In this document: in pieces, positions 37,494-46,889 of the stretch
Position numbering within the stretch: position 1 is the stretch's first letter
Layout: each line of letters starts with the position of its first letter
Source: Pseudoalteromonas sp. 3D05
Lineage (GTDB): Bacteria > Pseudomonadota > Gammaproteobacteria > Enterobacterales > Alteromonadaceae
DNA: 64,000 bases
Assembly: GCF_002723455.1 (NCBI RefSeq)
Contig: NZ_PDUS01000009.1
Span: forward strand, 64,463 to 128,462
Reading direction: 5' to 3'
The notes under the pieces: generated by a model
Told to the model about the DNA's origin: nothing
What the model saw: only the letters and a program-made list of their open reading frames with translations
Database searches by the model: none
Translations under genes and position numbers: made by a program

Positions 37494-37520
37494 AAAAAGG
37501 GCTGAATAATCAGCCCTTTT
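37494..37520 (-). terminator. Intrinsic terminator after receptor 2
   Basis: On the minus strand AAAAGGGCTGA, TTAT, TCAGCCCTTTTT: an 11-bp stem running into a T-tract, 22 nt after the receptor stop and about 20 nt before the methyltransferase start. Confidence 0.88.
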
Positions 37521-37542
37521 ATATTTTTAAGTTTATTTAAAC

Positions 37543-40158
37543 TTAGAAACTAATAGTGTAGTTCACACGGTAGTCACGACCAAAGTTGTTGTACAAGTCT
37601 TGGTTATCCCATGTACCTGCTGAAGAAAGAACTGGATCTTCATCAGTTAAGTTATTGATTGTGAATGTAACTGAACCGTACTCACCTGCAAAATAGCTGT
37701 AAGTTAAGTTGTGAATCAACCAGCTGTCAAGCTTACCTTCTTGCTCGTAGTAACCATCGCCGTCTCTATCGATCTCTGTCTCAGTTGTGCTATCTGTATA
37801 AGTAGAGTTCCAAGATACTGAATGATCTTCATAAGACCATGACACAGTCGCTACAGACTTAAGCTCTGGTTGACCTGACCAACCTGTAGTATTTTGAACC
37901 GTACCACCTACTTCAGAATCGTATGCAAGTACAAAGCTGTTAACATTGCTGAAACGTAAATCACCGAATGCTGTTTCAAGGTTAGCATTGATTGTGAAAT
38001 CGATACCTTCAATTTCGAAACCAGCACCATTAAAGTAAGAAGTACCTGCTTCAATTAGAGTACCAGATGCAGCACGCTTCAAGTAGAAAGTTTCGTTTGA
38101 AGTATCTGTATCAGGTGAAACAGCTGAGATTAGACCAGCAGCTTCGTCAGAAAGAAGACCTTGTAAAGACTTAGATTGAATTACGTTTTCAACAGAAAGT
38201 TGGAAGTAATCAAGCTTAAAGCTCACATTGTCATTAACATCCCATGCTACACCTAAGTTAGTGTAATCAGACGTTTCTGCATCTAGACCAGAGTTTTGCG
38301 TGTAATAAGTATCATACTGACGTGATGTTGTTGCACCGTTAGCGTAATCGATTGCCGATTCAGCAGAGAAAGTACGTGCAGCATTTAGCAAGTCAAGACC
38401 TGGCGCACGGAATGATTCTGAGTAAGAACCACGAACCACTACACCTTCCATAGCTTCCCAACGAGCTGAAAGAGCAGGTGCAATGTTATCACCAAAATCT
38501 GAATAATCATCGTAACGTGCTTTAACGTTAAGCTCTACAGTCTCAGTTACAGGTAATACTGTTTCAAAGAATACAGCTGTTACATCACGTAAACCTTCAG
38601 AAGAGTTACCTGCTGAACCACCGATACGGCCTGCTTCAGACTGACCATCATAGATATCAGCATAAGTTTGCTCAAAGTATTCTGCACCCACATAGTGAGA
38701 TACAGTACCGCCAGATAGTTCACCTAAATCGAAGCCGATACCAGCAAACACTTGGTCAAATGTAGAAGAAGACTCTTGAAGAGTTGTTGCTTTCATGTTT
38801 GCAACACCTTCTTCAGAACCTAAATCGATATCGTTTTGTTGGTTGTAAGCAAGACCTGAATAAGAAAGGTAGTATTGACCTACAGACTTATTATCAGCCT
38901 TGTTGCGGTGGTAATATACTTCCCAAGAAGCATTATTCCAATCAAGGAAACCACGAAGACCTGCTGTTAAATCTAGGTTATAGTCATCAACGTTACCATC
39001 ACGCGTACCGATATCTACCCAACGGAAGTAACCAGTTGTTTCTTCACCATATGGGTTGTGCTCATTATCAGCAGCCATACCGCGCCAAGGAGCAGCCGGT
39101 GGTGCATAACGACCGAATGAAGAGTTTTGTACAAACATTGCTTGACCAAAGAACTCTACATTTTCAGATAGCTCATAGTTAGAGCTCACATATAACGTGT
39201 TGCGGTCAATCGAAGCTGTATTGTAAGAAACGTTACCGAATGCATACATACAATATTCAGAACCTGGGCCCCAATCTTCATTTGCATCAACACGGCGGAA
39301 CGTATCTTCACCGTATTCTGCAATTAAGTCATCACATTTTAGTGAAGCTGAAGCTGTAGCAAAATCAGGTGAAGCAACAGTAGCACCATAGATTGACCAA
39401 CCTACAGTATCACCTGAATACGCTTCAATATCGCCGTCACCGTCTAAATCGCCGATTTGCGCTTTAGTATAATCACGAGCGCCGTCACTAATACCTTTAC
39501 GTTTTTGGTGATCGAATGAGAAAGTAATATTACCTTTGTCGCTAGAAACACCACCGACTACTGAGAACTCAGATGAAGTTGTGCCTTCATCTTGGTCACG
39601 ATGACCTGCACCAACATTGAAAGTTAGGCCTTCAAAGTTGTCTTTTAGGATTACGTTAACAACACCTGCCATTGCATCTGAACCATAAATTGAAGAAGCA
39701 CCTTCAGTCATGATGTCGATACGTTCAACAGCTGCCATTGGGATAGCATTAAGGTTAGCAGAAGCACCACCAAGAGTAGGTGAACCTGGGAAACGACGGC
39801 CATTTAGAAGTACAAGAGTACGACGTGAACCAGCACCACGAAGGTTGATAGTTGCTTGTGACTGCGCTGAGCTACCAGAACGCTCAGAGAATGAACCGAA
39901 AGAGTTTAATGAACTAGAGCGTAAAGCATCAGCAACTGTAAAGTCACCTTCCATCTTTATGTCTTGCGCTGTAATTGAAATTACTGGTGAAGCGCCTTCA
40001 AGGTCGGTACGTTTGATACGTGAACCCGTTACTTGGATACGTTCAACTTTTTCTGCACCCTCTTCAGCAGCCATTGTATTAGCTGAAAAGGCAGCAGTTG
40101 AAACTGCACCAAAAGCAATCGCTAAGCGAACAGCTTTTGAAACTTTATTATTTAACAT
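37543..40158 (-). CDS. TonB-dependent receptor 2
   Basis: An 871-residue receptor with signal peptide (ending TMAAEE), VERIQVTGSRI, plug motifs (TLVLLNGRRFPG, VERIDIMTEGASSIYGSDAM, GVVNVILKDNFEG) and a barrel ending FGRDYRVNYTISF. A late VVRGSYSESFRAPGLDLLN is the conserved barrel block. It shares the signal peptide and TonB-box segment with receptor 1 almost residue for residue, while the barrels differ widely, so the two probably see different ligands under similar export and coupling. It is followed by a terminator and the methyltransferase gene. Confidence 0.95.
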   Translation of the reverse strand: MLNNKVSKAVRLAIAFGAVSTAAFSANTMAAEEGAEKVERIQVTGSRIKRTDLEGASPVISITAQDIKMEGDFTVADALRSSSLNSFGSFSERSGSSAQSQATINLRGAGSRRTLVLLNGRRFPGSPTLGGASANLNAIPMAAVERIDIMTEGASSIYGSDAMAGVVNVILKDNFEGLTFNVGAGHRDQDEGTTSSEFSVVGGVSSDKGNITFSFDHQKRKGISDGARDYTKAQIGDLDGDGDIEAYSGDTVGWSIYGATVASPDFATASASLKCDDLIAEYGEDTFRRVDANEDWGPGSEYCMYAFGNVSYNTASIDRNTLYVSSNYELSENVEFFGQAMFVQNSSFGRYAPPAAPWRGMAADNEHNPYGEETTGYFRWVDIGTRDGNVDDYNLDLTAGLRGFLDWNNASWEVYYHRNKADNKSVGQYYLSYSGLAYNQQNDIDLGSEEGVANMKATTLQESSSTFDQVFAGIGFDLGELSGGTVSHYVGAEYFEQTYADIYDGQSEAGRIGGSAGNSSEGLRDVTAVFFETVLPVTETVELNVKARYDDYSDFGDNIAPALSARWEAMEGVVVRGSYSESFRAPGLDLLNAARTFSAESAIDYANGATTSRQYDTYYTQNSGLDAETSDYTNLGVAWDVNDNVSFKLDYFQLSVENVIQSKSLQGLLSDEAAGLISAVSPDTDTSNETFYLKRAASGTLIEAGTSYFNGAGFEIEGIDFTINANLETAFGDLRFSNVNSFVLAYDSEVGGTVQNTTGWSGQPELKSVATVSWSYEDHSVSWNSTYTDSTTETEIDRDGDGYYEQEGKLDSWLIHNLTYSYFAGEYGSVTFTINNLTDEDPVLSSAGTWDNQDLYNNFGRDYRVNYTISF

Positions 40159-40434
40159 TTGATTCTCCCTGGACCACTATATTGCGGTTATTTTTATTTA
40201 GCTTTTGTAAACGATTGCGAACATAACGTTGCAATCACACAAAGATACTAAACAAAAAAAACACGACTGCCAACATCTGTTCACGAATAATTAAACTAAT
40301 TTAAGTAATTAATCCAAAAAATGCATCAAAGGGGTACAAATATGCTTATTTAAGGGACAATCGCAACTGGTAATTTATTAAAATTGTTACGCATTGTTTT
40401 GCTTGTGGGAACTTAGTTTCTTTTTTCGCAACAA

Positions 40435-42834
40435 TCAGAACAGGTCTAACTGGCTCTTTTTTGTACTTTGAAAGTCTAACTTTAATGGTTGGAGTATCAT
40501 TTGAGCGATAGGTTTTATTTGTTTTTCGACATAAACTGCATAATCAAACTTGTTGCCAATTTGGTGTAATTGCGCACCGCTATCTGTATATACATATTCA
40601 ACAACCTGTCCCTTTGCTATTTCAAATTCAGGGTTGTTAGCTTGATATTTTTTTAAAGCTTGTACGTGAGGTGGGATGTTTTTTTGGTAATCTGATAAAT
40701 GTTGCCCTAGGCGTTTACGGTAGATTAACTTACTATCGAACTCGCCAGCATGTAACCGTTCGATATAACTTTCGATAACCGTTGTTAAATTTGTGGCGTC
40801 AAAGTTATCTTTAAATAACAATTCAAAAAGCGCTACCTGAAACTCTTGTGCAAGCTGTGTCCAGTCGCTGCGAACTGTTTCCATGCCTTTAAATACCAGC
40901 CTTTTATCGCCATCATTATTAATTTGGCCTACATAGCGCTTTTTAGACCCAGTTGTTTTTCCGCGTATAGTAGGCATAAAAAAGGGACTGTAGTGAGTTT
41001 CAAATTCAATTTCTAAATAACTTTCTAAATCAAATCGATTTTTTATTTCTTCTTGCCATTTTATATTGATGGTATGCGCTAGCCGGTTTCCTTCCAGCTT
41101 ACATTGTTGTGCTGTCATCGCTTCATCTAAACAGACAAAGGTCGAGTCTGTATCGCCATAAATAACTGTGTGGCCAAGTTCTTCTAGCCATTTACGTGTG
41201 GTTTGCATGATTTCATGGCCACGCAGGGTAATCGAACTCGATAAGCGCGGATCATAAAAACGACAGCCTTTTGAACCGAGCACACCATAAAGACTGTTCA
41301 TTATAATTTTAATCGCCTGCGATAACATAGGTTGATCAGTTTCTTTTGCACGTTGGCGAGACGCTGCAAGCTCTTTGATTAAGTTTGGTAAGTGATGCTG
41401 CTCTTTTGAAAAATAAGCTTCAAAGAAGCCAGGGATTGCATCACTCACATTACCAAGGCCTTTAATTAAGCCCAATGGGTCAATACAAAAGGTACGCATT
41501 ATAGAAGGGTATAGGCTTTTAAAATCTAAAACCAATACGTTTTTGTAAAGCCCCGGTGTTGACTCCATAACATAACCTCCAGGGCTTTCAAACGTTAAAC
41601 CATGCTCACCTAAATTAGGTGCAACATAGCCACTTCTATGGAGTAACGGCAAGTATAAGTTAGTAAACGCAGCCACGGAGCCCCCCATCCGCTCTAGTTC
41701 TAAGCCAGTCAATTCAGTACGAACAACGGCAAAGTCTATAAGTTTGAGTGTGTCGAATATTCGATTGACTAGAACACAATCTTGGCGATTGTAAGCTGCA
41801 AGTGCTAATTTATCTTCATTATATTGACGAACAATTTCACTTAAACGATTATTGCTTTTTATCAGCTTTTCTTCACCCAATACTTTGTGACTCACGTTTG
41901 CAAGCGAAAAACTATCAAAGTGATACGTTGCATTCTTTAACGTATCGATACCATCAATAACGCAACGACCCGGTAATGTTAAGCGCGTAAAATGACCTTC
42001 CTTTACAAAAAGAGGTGAATGATCTCTCCCTATTAACAACTTTATACCAAGCTCTTCAGCACGCTTGTAAAGTACAGTAAAATCAAATTCGATGACATTC
42101 CAGCCGATGAGGATATCGGGGTCCACTTTTAAGATAAAAGCTTGAAGCTGGTTGAGTAAATCAAGCTCATCATGGCACCACACAATTGACTGTTTAGATG
42201 TCATAGGCTCGCCAATCATCAATACACAATCAATGTCATCACCAACAAGGCCGATTGAAAAAAGCACCCCGTCCCCACTACATTCAATATCTAACGATAA
42301 ACGCTTAAATGAAGGTATATAGTTATCAGCCGCTTTGATTTGCGCATGATTAATTTGAATGTAACCTTGTTTTCGTGTGACCTCTCCAGTGACATAAACA
42401 CTGCCACGAATAAAGCGCTCCATCAAAAAGCGGTCAGTGTGGCGAATATCCGCTTCATATATTGAGATTGACTGCTCAAGTAGGGTACGTGCTTGATATA
42501 ATGTTTGAGTTGAATAAAAATAATAGGCGACGCATTCTTCTGAGTCGAAGTGGTGTATTGATACCTCTTTTATGTCGAATGGGATTGCAGCTGATTTTAA
42601 TAAAGCGTTTGCTTTTTCAACATCTGAGGCGCGTATAAAGAATAAAGCCGATTGATTAGGTATTAACACTTTTATTGGGCCACTATCACTAGACAGCCAA
42701 TAACACAGAGTAATGCCTTCTTGGTGGTTATACTTATTAGGAGAGTATTGTTGCCTTGAAAGTATAAAGCCTTGATAGATTGCTTGTGTCAATGTCCGAT
42801 CCCAATTAATATGTAGCACTGTAATTATATACAT
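40435..42834 (-). CDS. polB: DNA polymerase II (family B)
   Basis: A 799-residue polymerase matching E. coli Pol II (783). It has the 3'-5' exonuclease motif LSLDIECSGDGVLFSIGL, polymerase motif A DFKSLYPSIMRTF, motif B IKIIMNSLYGVLGSKG and motif C YGDTDSTFV, and ends in SQLDLF, the beta-clamp-binding peptide (QLGLF in E. coli). It performs translesion and repair synthesis and replication restart. The first ~17 residues extend beyond E. coli, and a TTG start inside (giving MTQAIYQGFILSRQ) is possible. It is divergent from dinG with an 18-bp gap. Confidence 0.96.
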   Translation of the reverse strand: MYIITVLHINWDRTLTQAIYQGFILSRQQYSPNKYNHQEGITLCYWLSSDSGPIKVLIPNQSALFFIRASDVEKANALLKSAAIPFDIKEVSIHHFDSEECVAYYFYSTQTLYQARTLLEQSISIYEADIRHTDRFLMERFIRGSVYVTGEVTRKQGYIQINHAQIKAADNYIPSFKRLSLDIECSGDGVLFSIGLVGDDIDCVLMIGEPMTSKQSIVWCHDELDLLNQLQAFILKVDPDILIGWNVIEFDFTVLYKRAEELGIKLLIGRDHSPLFVKEGHFTRLTLPGRCVIDGIDTLKNATYHFDSFSLANVSHKVLGEEKLIKSNNRLSEIVRQYNEDKLALAAYNRQDCVLVNRIFDTLKLIDFAVVRTELTGLELERMGGSVAAFTNLYLPLLHRSGYVAPNLGEHGLTFESPGGYVMESTPGLYKNVLVLDFKSLYPSIMRTFCIDPLGLIKGLGNVSDAIPGFFEAYFSKEQHHLPNLIKELAASRQRAKETDQPMLSQAIKIIMNSLYGVLGSKGCRFYDPRLSSSITLRGHEIMQTTRKWLEELGHTVIYGDTDSTFVCLDEAMTAQQCKLEGNRLAHTINIKWQEEIKNRFDLESYLEIEFETHYSPFFMPTIRGKTTGSKKRYVGQINNDGDKRLVFKGMETVRSDWTQLAQEFQVALFELLFKDNFDATNLTTVIESYIERLHAGEFDSKLIYRKRLGQHLSDYQKNIPPHVQALKKYQANNPEFEIAKGQVVEYVYTDSGAQLHQIGNKFDYAVYVEKQIKPIAQMILQPLKLDFQSTKKSQLDLF

Positions 42835-42852
42835 ACTTTAGGTTATTCACCC

Positions 42853-44928
42853 ATGCTTTCTGAACCATTAAAAACCACCATACGAAAAATTCATAAGCAT
42901 GTGGCCGATAACCTGAACGACTACCGCCCTCGTAGCAGCCAAAACTACTTAGTCGCTGAAATTGCGAAAACACTTGCTGGCGAATACCATAAAAAACAAC
43001 GTATTTGCGTTATTGAAGCAGGAACTGGTACTGGCAAATCACTCGCTTATTGCCTAGGCGCTTTGCCTTTAGCACTGGCACAAAAAAAGAAACTCGTCAT
43101 TTCAACCGCAACTGTTGCATTGCAAGAGCAGCTTATAAGTAAAGAACTGCCGTTTTTTAAAACTCATTCTGGACTTGATTTTAAATTTGATTTAGTTAAA
43201 GGTCGTCAACGCTATATATGCGCACATAAGCTGCACAATGCTATAAATGGCGATAGCCAAACACAAATGGAGTTCATGCCAACGCTGAACTCTCCTTTGA
43301 GTCCGATGGAAACAAAATGCCTAAAACAACTTTATGATGCATATACCAATAAAAAATGGCAAGGCGATAGAGATAGCTGGGCTGATACTATTCCAGATCG
43401 TGTTTGGGGGCTAATTGCTTGCGATAAGCACGCCTGTCAAAGACAAATGAAAGCACATCAAACTTGTCCATTTCAGCTCGCTCGTCAACGATTAATGCAA
43501 ATGGATGTATTGGTCATCAATCACTCTTTATTACTGGCAGATCTTGATTTGGGCGGCGGTAAAATTTTGCCCGAGCCAGATAACACCATTTATGTTATCG
43601 ACGAAGCTCATCATTTAGCACATATAACACGTGATTTTTCTTCTGCGGCAGCCACTATAAAAGGCACCATTGACTGGTTAGACAAACTCACAAAATTCAG
43701 TGGGAAAATGGCAAAAATTTTAGTAGGTCAAAAAGCCATAGGGCAAAACTTTAAATTATGCGACAGCGTTAACGATGCTAATAAAGACCTAAAAGTTGTT
43801 CGCGATATATTAGACAAGGCCGATTTTAACTACTCTAAAGATGACACTTATCGCTTTGAACATGGTGAGATCCCCGATTCGTTATACAATAAAGCCAAAG
43901 ATATTAGTGAAGCTACTCTGGATGCTCTTCGCTGTTTAAATAAAATGCACGATACATTAGTACAAGATGTAAGTGATGGCGATATCAAACCCTATGTAGC
44001 CGACCCCATACTGGGCGAAAGTGGTCATTACATAAATCGGTTAGAACAACTTAACAAGCTTTGGTTTAGTTATGCTAATAAAGGTGAAGGCATTCCCCAT
44101 GCGCGTTGGATAAAACGGTTAGAGTATAAGAACCATCATGATCATCTATTAAGTGACTGTCCTATCGAAGTGGGTTATTACTTAAAAGATAAACTTTGGC
44201 GACAATGTGCGGGTGCTGTTTTATGTTCAGCCACTTTAACAGCTCTGGGATCTTTTGATCATTTTGCATACGAAAGCGGATTAGCCAAAGAGGAAGGCGT
44301 TAAATACCTCAAAGTGCCTTCACCTTTTGATTATCCAAATCAAGCTACTTTACATATCCCAAAATCAACTATTGAACCTACCGATAAAGATTTTAGTGAT
44401 CATTTAGCCTCTGTTCTGCCCGAACACTTAAATCAACAACAAGCGAACTTAGTGCTATTTGCATCGTATTGGCAGATGGATCATGTGGTCAAAGCATTAC
44501 GTTTAAAAAATATAGATATTTTAGTACAAGGCGAGATGTCTCGAGAAGCGCTTTTAAAAAAACATAATACAAATATAGAACAAGGGAAAGGTAGCATATT
44601 ATTTGGCACACAAAGTCTATCCGAAGGACTCGATTTACCCGGTAAATATCTTGAAAACCTCGTGATAACTAAAATTCCCTTCGCCGTGCCAACTTCACCG
44701 ATAGAAGAAGCTCAAGCTGAATTTGTACAAAGTAAGGGTGGAAACCCATTTTTATCAATCACTGTGCCCGACGCAGCAAAGAAATTAGTACAAAGCTGTG
44801 GTAGACTGCTTCGAAAAGAAAACGATCAGGGACGAATCACAATTCTTGATCGCCGATTAGTAACCAAGCGATATGGAAAAGCCATGCTTGATACACTTCC
44901 ACCTTTTAAAAGACAAATAGACTATTAA
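42853..44928 (+). CDS. dinG: ATP-dependent DNA helicase DinG
   Basis: A 691-residue XPD-like SF2 helicase (E. coli DinG 716). Walker A is EAGTGTGKS (residues 55-63), the DEAH box is in VIDEAHHLA, and the 4Fe-4S cysteines appear in RYICAH, ACDKHACQ and HQTCPF. Motifs LFGTQSLSEGLDLPG and VQSCGRLLRKE complete the helicase core. It unwinds D-loops, R-loops and G4 structures. It is divergent from polB and its stop overlaps the start of the TSUP gene (TAATG), heading a dinG-TSUP-priC unit. Confidence 0.95.
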   Translation: MLSEPLKTTIRKIHKHVADNLNDYRPRSSQNYLVAEIAKTLAGEYHKKQRICVIEAGTGTGKSLAYCLGALPLALAQKKKLVISTATVALQEQLISKELPFFKTHSGLDFKFDLVKGRQRYICAHKLHNAINGDSQTQMEFMPTLNSPLSPMETKCLKQLYDAYTNKKWQGDRDSWADTIPDRVWGLIACDKHACQRQMKAHQTCPFQLARQRLMQMDVLVINHSLLLADLDLGGGKILPEPDNTIYVIDEAHHLAHITRDFSSAAATIKGTIDWLDKLTKFSGKMAKILVGQKAIGQNFKLCDSVNDANKDLKVVRDILDKADFNYSKDDTYRFEHGEIPDSLYNKAKDISEATLDALRCLNKMHDTLVQDVSDGDIKPYVADPILGESGHYINRLEQLNKLWFSYANKGEGIPHARWIKRLEYKNHHDHLLSDCPIEVGYYLKDKLWRQCAGAVLCSATLTALGSFDHFAYESGLAKEEGVKYLKVPSPFDYPNQATLHIPKSTIEPTDKDFSDHLASVLPEHLNQQQANLVLFASYWQMDHVVKALRLKNIDILVQGEMSREALLKKHNTNIEQGKGSILFGTQSLSEGLDLPGKYLENLVITKIPFAVPTSPIEEAQAEFVQSKGGNPFLSITVPDAAKKLVQSCGRLLRKENDQGRITILDRRLVTKRYGKAMLDTLPPFKRQIDY

Positions 44929-45704
44929 TGTTTGAACTTGCACTTGACCCAACAACATGGGCACTCCTTTGCGCTGTGGCACTGGCCGCAGGTTTCATTG
45001 ATGCCATAGCCGGCGGCGGCGGTATGTTAACTGTACCAGCATTATTAACAGCCGGGTTACCGCCACATTTGACTCTAGGCACGAATAAATTAGCCGCAAG
45101 CTTTGGTTCACTTACCGCAAGCGTAACGTATTTTCGTAAACAACTATTTAATCCCCGTTTTTGGGCTGCTTCGATCTTAGCGACGGGGTTAGGTGCGTTA
45201 ATAGGTACGCTTGTTGTTGATTACTTAAGCATCGAGTTTTTAAATAAACTCTTACCCGTTGTGATTATTGTTGTAGCTTGTTATAGCTTATTCGGTAACA
45301 TGAGCGCGACTGAAGAGCATGCATTACCTCCTCTTAATCGCTCAACAAAGGTTAAGCAATGGTTGCAAGGCTTAAGCCTAGGTTTTTTTGATGGATTAGC
45401 AGGACCAGGTGCCGGTACTTTTTGGACTGCATCTAACAGCTTACTTTATAGAATGAGCTTACTGTTAAACTGTGGGTTAGCGCGTTCCATGAATTTTGTT
45501 TCAAATTTTGTGTCATTAATCACCTTTGTTGCTCTGGGCCATGTTAACTTTATATTAGGTGTCACAATGGGGCTGTTTCTTATGCTAGGTGCATGGCTGG
45601 GTGCTCACTCTGCAATCCGCTTTGGTAGTAAGTTTATCAAGCCTGTTTTTAATACTGTTGTGATTATTTTAGCGCTTAAATTAATTTATGAGGCATATTT
45701 ATAA
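44928..45704 (+). CDS. TSUP-family transporter (YfcA-like)
   Basis: A 258-residue membrane protein with about eight hydrophobic segments and the TSUP signatures AGFIDAIAGGGGMLTVPALL and FFDGLAGPGAGTFW, characteristic of E. coli YfcA and relatives. TSUP proteins move sulfur compounds or organic anions such as sulfoacetate and taurine; the substrate here is unknown. It is translationally coupled to dinG and followed at once by priC. Confidence 0.9.
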   Translation: MFELALDPTTWALLCAVALAAGFIDAIAGGGGMLTVPALLTAGLPPHLTLGTNKLAASFGSLTASVTYFRKQLFNPRFWAASILATGLGALIGTLVVDYLSIEFLNKLLPVVIIVVACYSLFGNMSATEEHALPPLNRSTKVKQWLQGLSLGFFDGLAGPGAGTFWTASNSLLYRMSLLLNCGLARSMNFVSNFVSLITFVALGHVNFILGVTMGLFLMLGAWLGAHSAIRFGSKFIKPVFNTVVIILALKLIYEAYL

Positions 45705-45705
45705 T

Positions 45706-46314
45706 ATGCAATCAATCGCGTTTGAAAAGCTTTGTCAGCAAATAAATACACTCAAGCAACAAGCAATCAAGTTTGATAATGCTAAATTACTTACTAAAAA
45801 TCGCTATATGCAAGCTCAACCAAGTTTATTTGATCGTCGTGTTTTTTCAACTAAAAGCTTAAACTTGGCTGACTATGTGATTGAAATAGAGGATGAAATA
45901 GCAAAGCTGCCTCCAGCAGAGCATCGCCACGCTTACAATTATGCCCTTGAACGTATTGGCAACCAAGTAGAGGCTGTATTTAATGTTATTAAATCAACAC
46001 CGATCTGGGCAAAAGAAAATAAACATACATTCAAACCCCGCAATAAGACAAAAGCTTTTCAGCAAGCCGCAAAGAAAATCATGCAACCGATTCATGAACT
46101 CTATGATGAATTAAAACAAAATCATGAGTTCGAGCGAAGACTGGTATTAATGATAGAAGAACGTAAGCTAAAAATGCAAAATGTCGGACCCGCAAAAGCC
46201 TCTGAGTTGAATTTAGAAATATTAACCTTACACGGCCGCTTGGGCCGGTGTAGAAAGGCAATATCGGCCACTGAAGAAAAAATCCAACTTGTTGAAAAAA
46301 AACAACTACGCTAG
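45706..46314 (+). CDS. priC: Primosomal replication protein PriC
   Basis: A 202-residue basic, mostly helical protein. The N-terminal block FEKLCQQINTLKQQAIKFD, the FDRRVF motif and the C-terminal helix LNLEILTLHGRLGRCRKAI are typical of PriC. PriC recruits DnaB through the PriC-dependent restart pathway at stalled forks. I use ATG 45706 (MQSIAF); an ATG at 45688 inside the TSUP gene is possible and nearer to a GAGG. Proximity to ybaM, its neighbour in E. coli, supports the call. Confidence 0.85.
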   Translation: MQSIAFEKLCQQINTLKQQAIKFDNAKLLTKNRYMQAQPSLFDRRVFSTKSLNLADYVIEIEDEIAKLPPAEHRHAYNYALERIGNQVEAVFNVIKSTPIWAKENKHTFKPRNKTKAFQQAAKKIMQPIHELYDELKQNHEFERRLVLMIEERKLKMQNVGPAKASELNLEILTLHGRLGRCRKAISATEEKIQLVEKKQLR

Positions 46315-46440
46315 CTACCCTATTCACACTTATTATTTGTATAGTCGATAATTTAACGCTCGATTTTGCAGCAGATATTCGATTTATCCAACACCTTAGT
46401 ATAAACTAAAATCAATGATATAAACTAAGCGAGTAAAGCC

Positions 46441-46707
46441 GTGAGACTCCATGATGATATACATAACTACTTTGAAAAAATAGTGGTTGAAGAGATAATT
46501 AAGCGAAAGTTAGATAAGCAGTATGACGATGATACAATGGCGGATTTTTGTTGCACTGTGTTAAACCAGTTAACACCACGATATATTCGTTTTGATGTTG
46601 ATATGGCCTTTTATTTGCCACAAGACGAGAGAATTCACATGGAAAACCAAGTTAACATTGCAATAGATGTTGCTATCAGCCAAATCGCAAAAAAAGGAAA
46701 AGTATGA
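46441..46707 (+). CDS. ComFB-family protein
   Basis: An 88-residue protein matching the late-competence ComFB family: [15 protein letters not shown] near the start, then [25 protein letters not shown], the block that carries the family's cysteine and Pro-Arg-Tyr residues. ComFB-like domains have been linked to cyclic-dinucleotide binding in other bacteria (family knowledge, not visible here). It starts at GTG 46441, and its stop overlaps the ybaM-type ATG by 4 nt (ATGA), so the two are coupled. Confidence 0.82.
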   Translation: MRLHDDIHNYFEKIVVEEIIKRKLDKQYDDDTMADFCCTVLNQLTPRYIRFDVDMAFYLPQDERIHMENQVNIAIDVAISQIAKKGKV

Positions 46708-46862
46708 GCCAAGCACTTGAACAAGCACCTACCCATATCAAACTAGCCGTTGATCTCATTCAATTATTAGAAGAAAACAATGTTAAACCAGAAGATGTGT
46801 TAAAAGCATTAGAGATTATTAAGGGTGATTACACAAATAAACTGACTGCATCACCCACATAA
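46704..46862 (+). CDS. ybaM: YbaM-like small protein (DUF2496)
   Basis: A 52-residue protein, [20 protein letters not shown], then [20 protein letters not shown] and GDYTNKL. It matches E. coli YbaM, which reads APDDVKLAVDLI, LLEENQIPA and KRDYEKKL. The function is unknown. In E. coli ybaM is adjacent to priC, and here only the ComFB gene separates them. Its start overlaps the ComFB stop. Confidence 0.88.
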   Translation: MSQALEQAPTHIKLAVDLIQLLEENNVKPEDVLKALEIIKGDYTNKLTASPT

Positions 46863-46889
46863 ATTAGGCGCTTTCATTTTTAAAAATGA

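Noticed and set aside
39710-40162. 150-codon open frame on the plus strand over the receptor 2 start
   Set aside because: It is antisense to a clear TonB-dependent receptor; the composition (Arg/Pro/Ala repeats) is that of a shadow frame.
46874-46889. Palindrome TCATTTTTAAAAATGA as a terminator between ybaM and the isoaspartyl peptidase
   Set aside because: It has no loop and no GC in the stem, so it is unlikely to terminate transcription.
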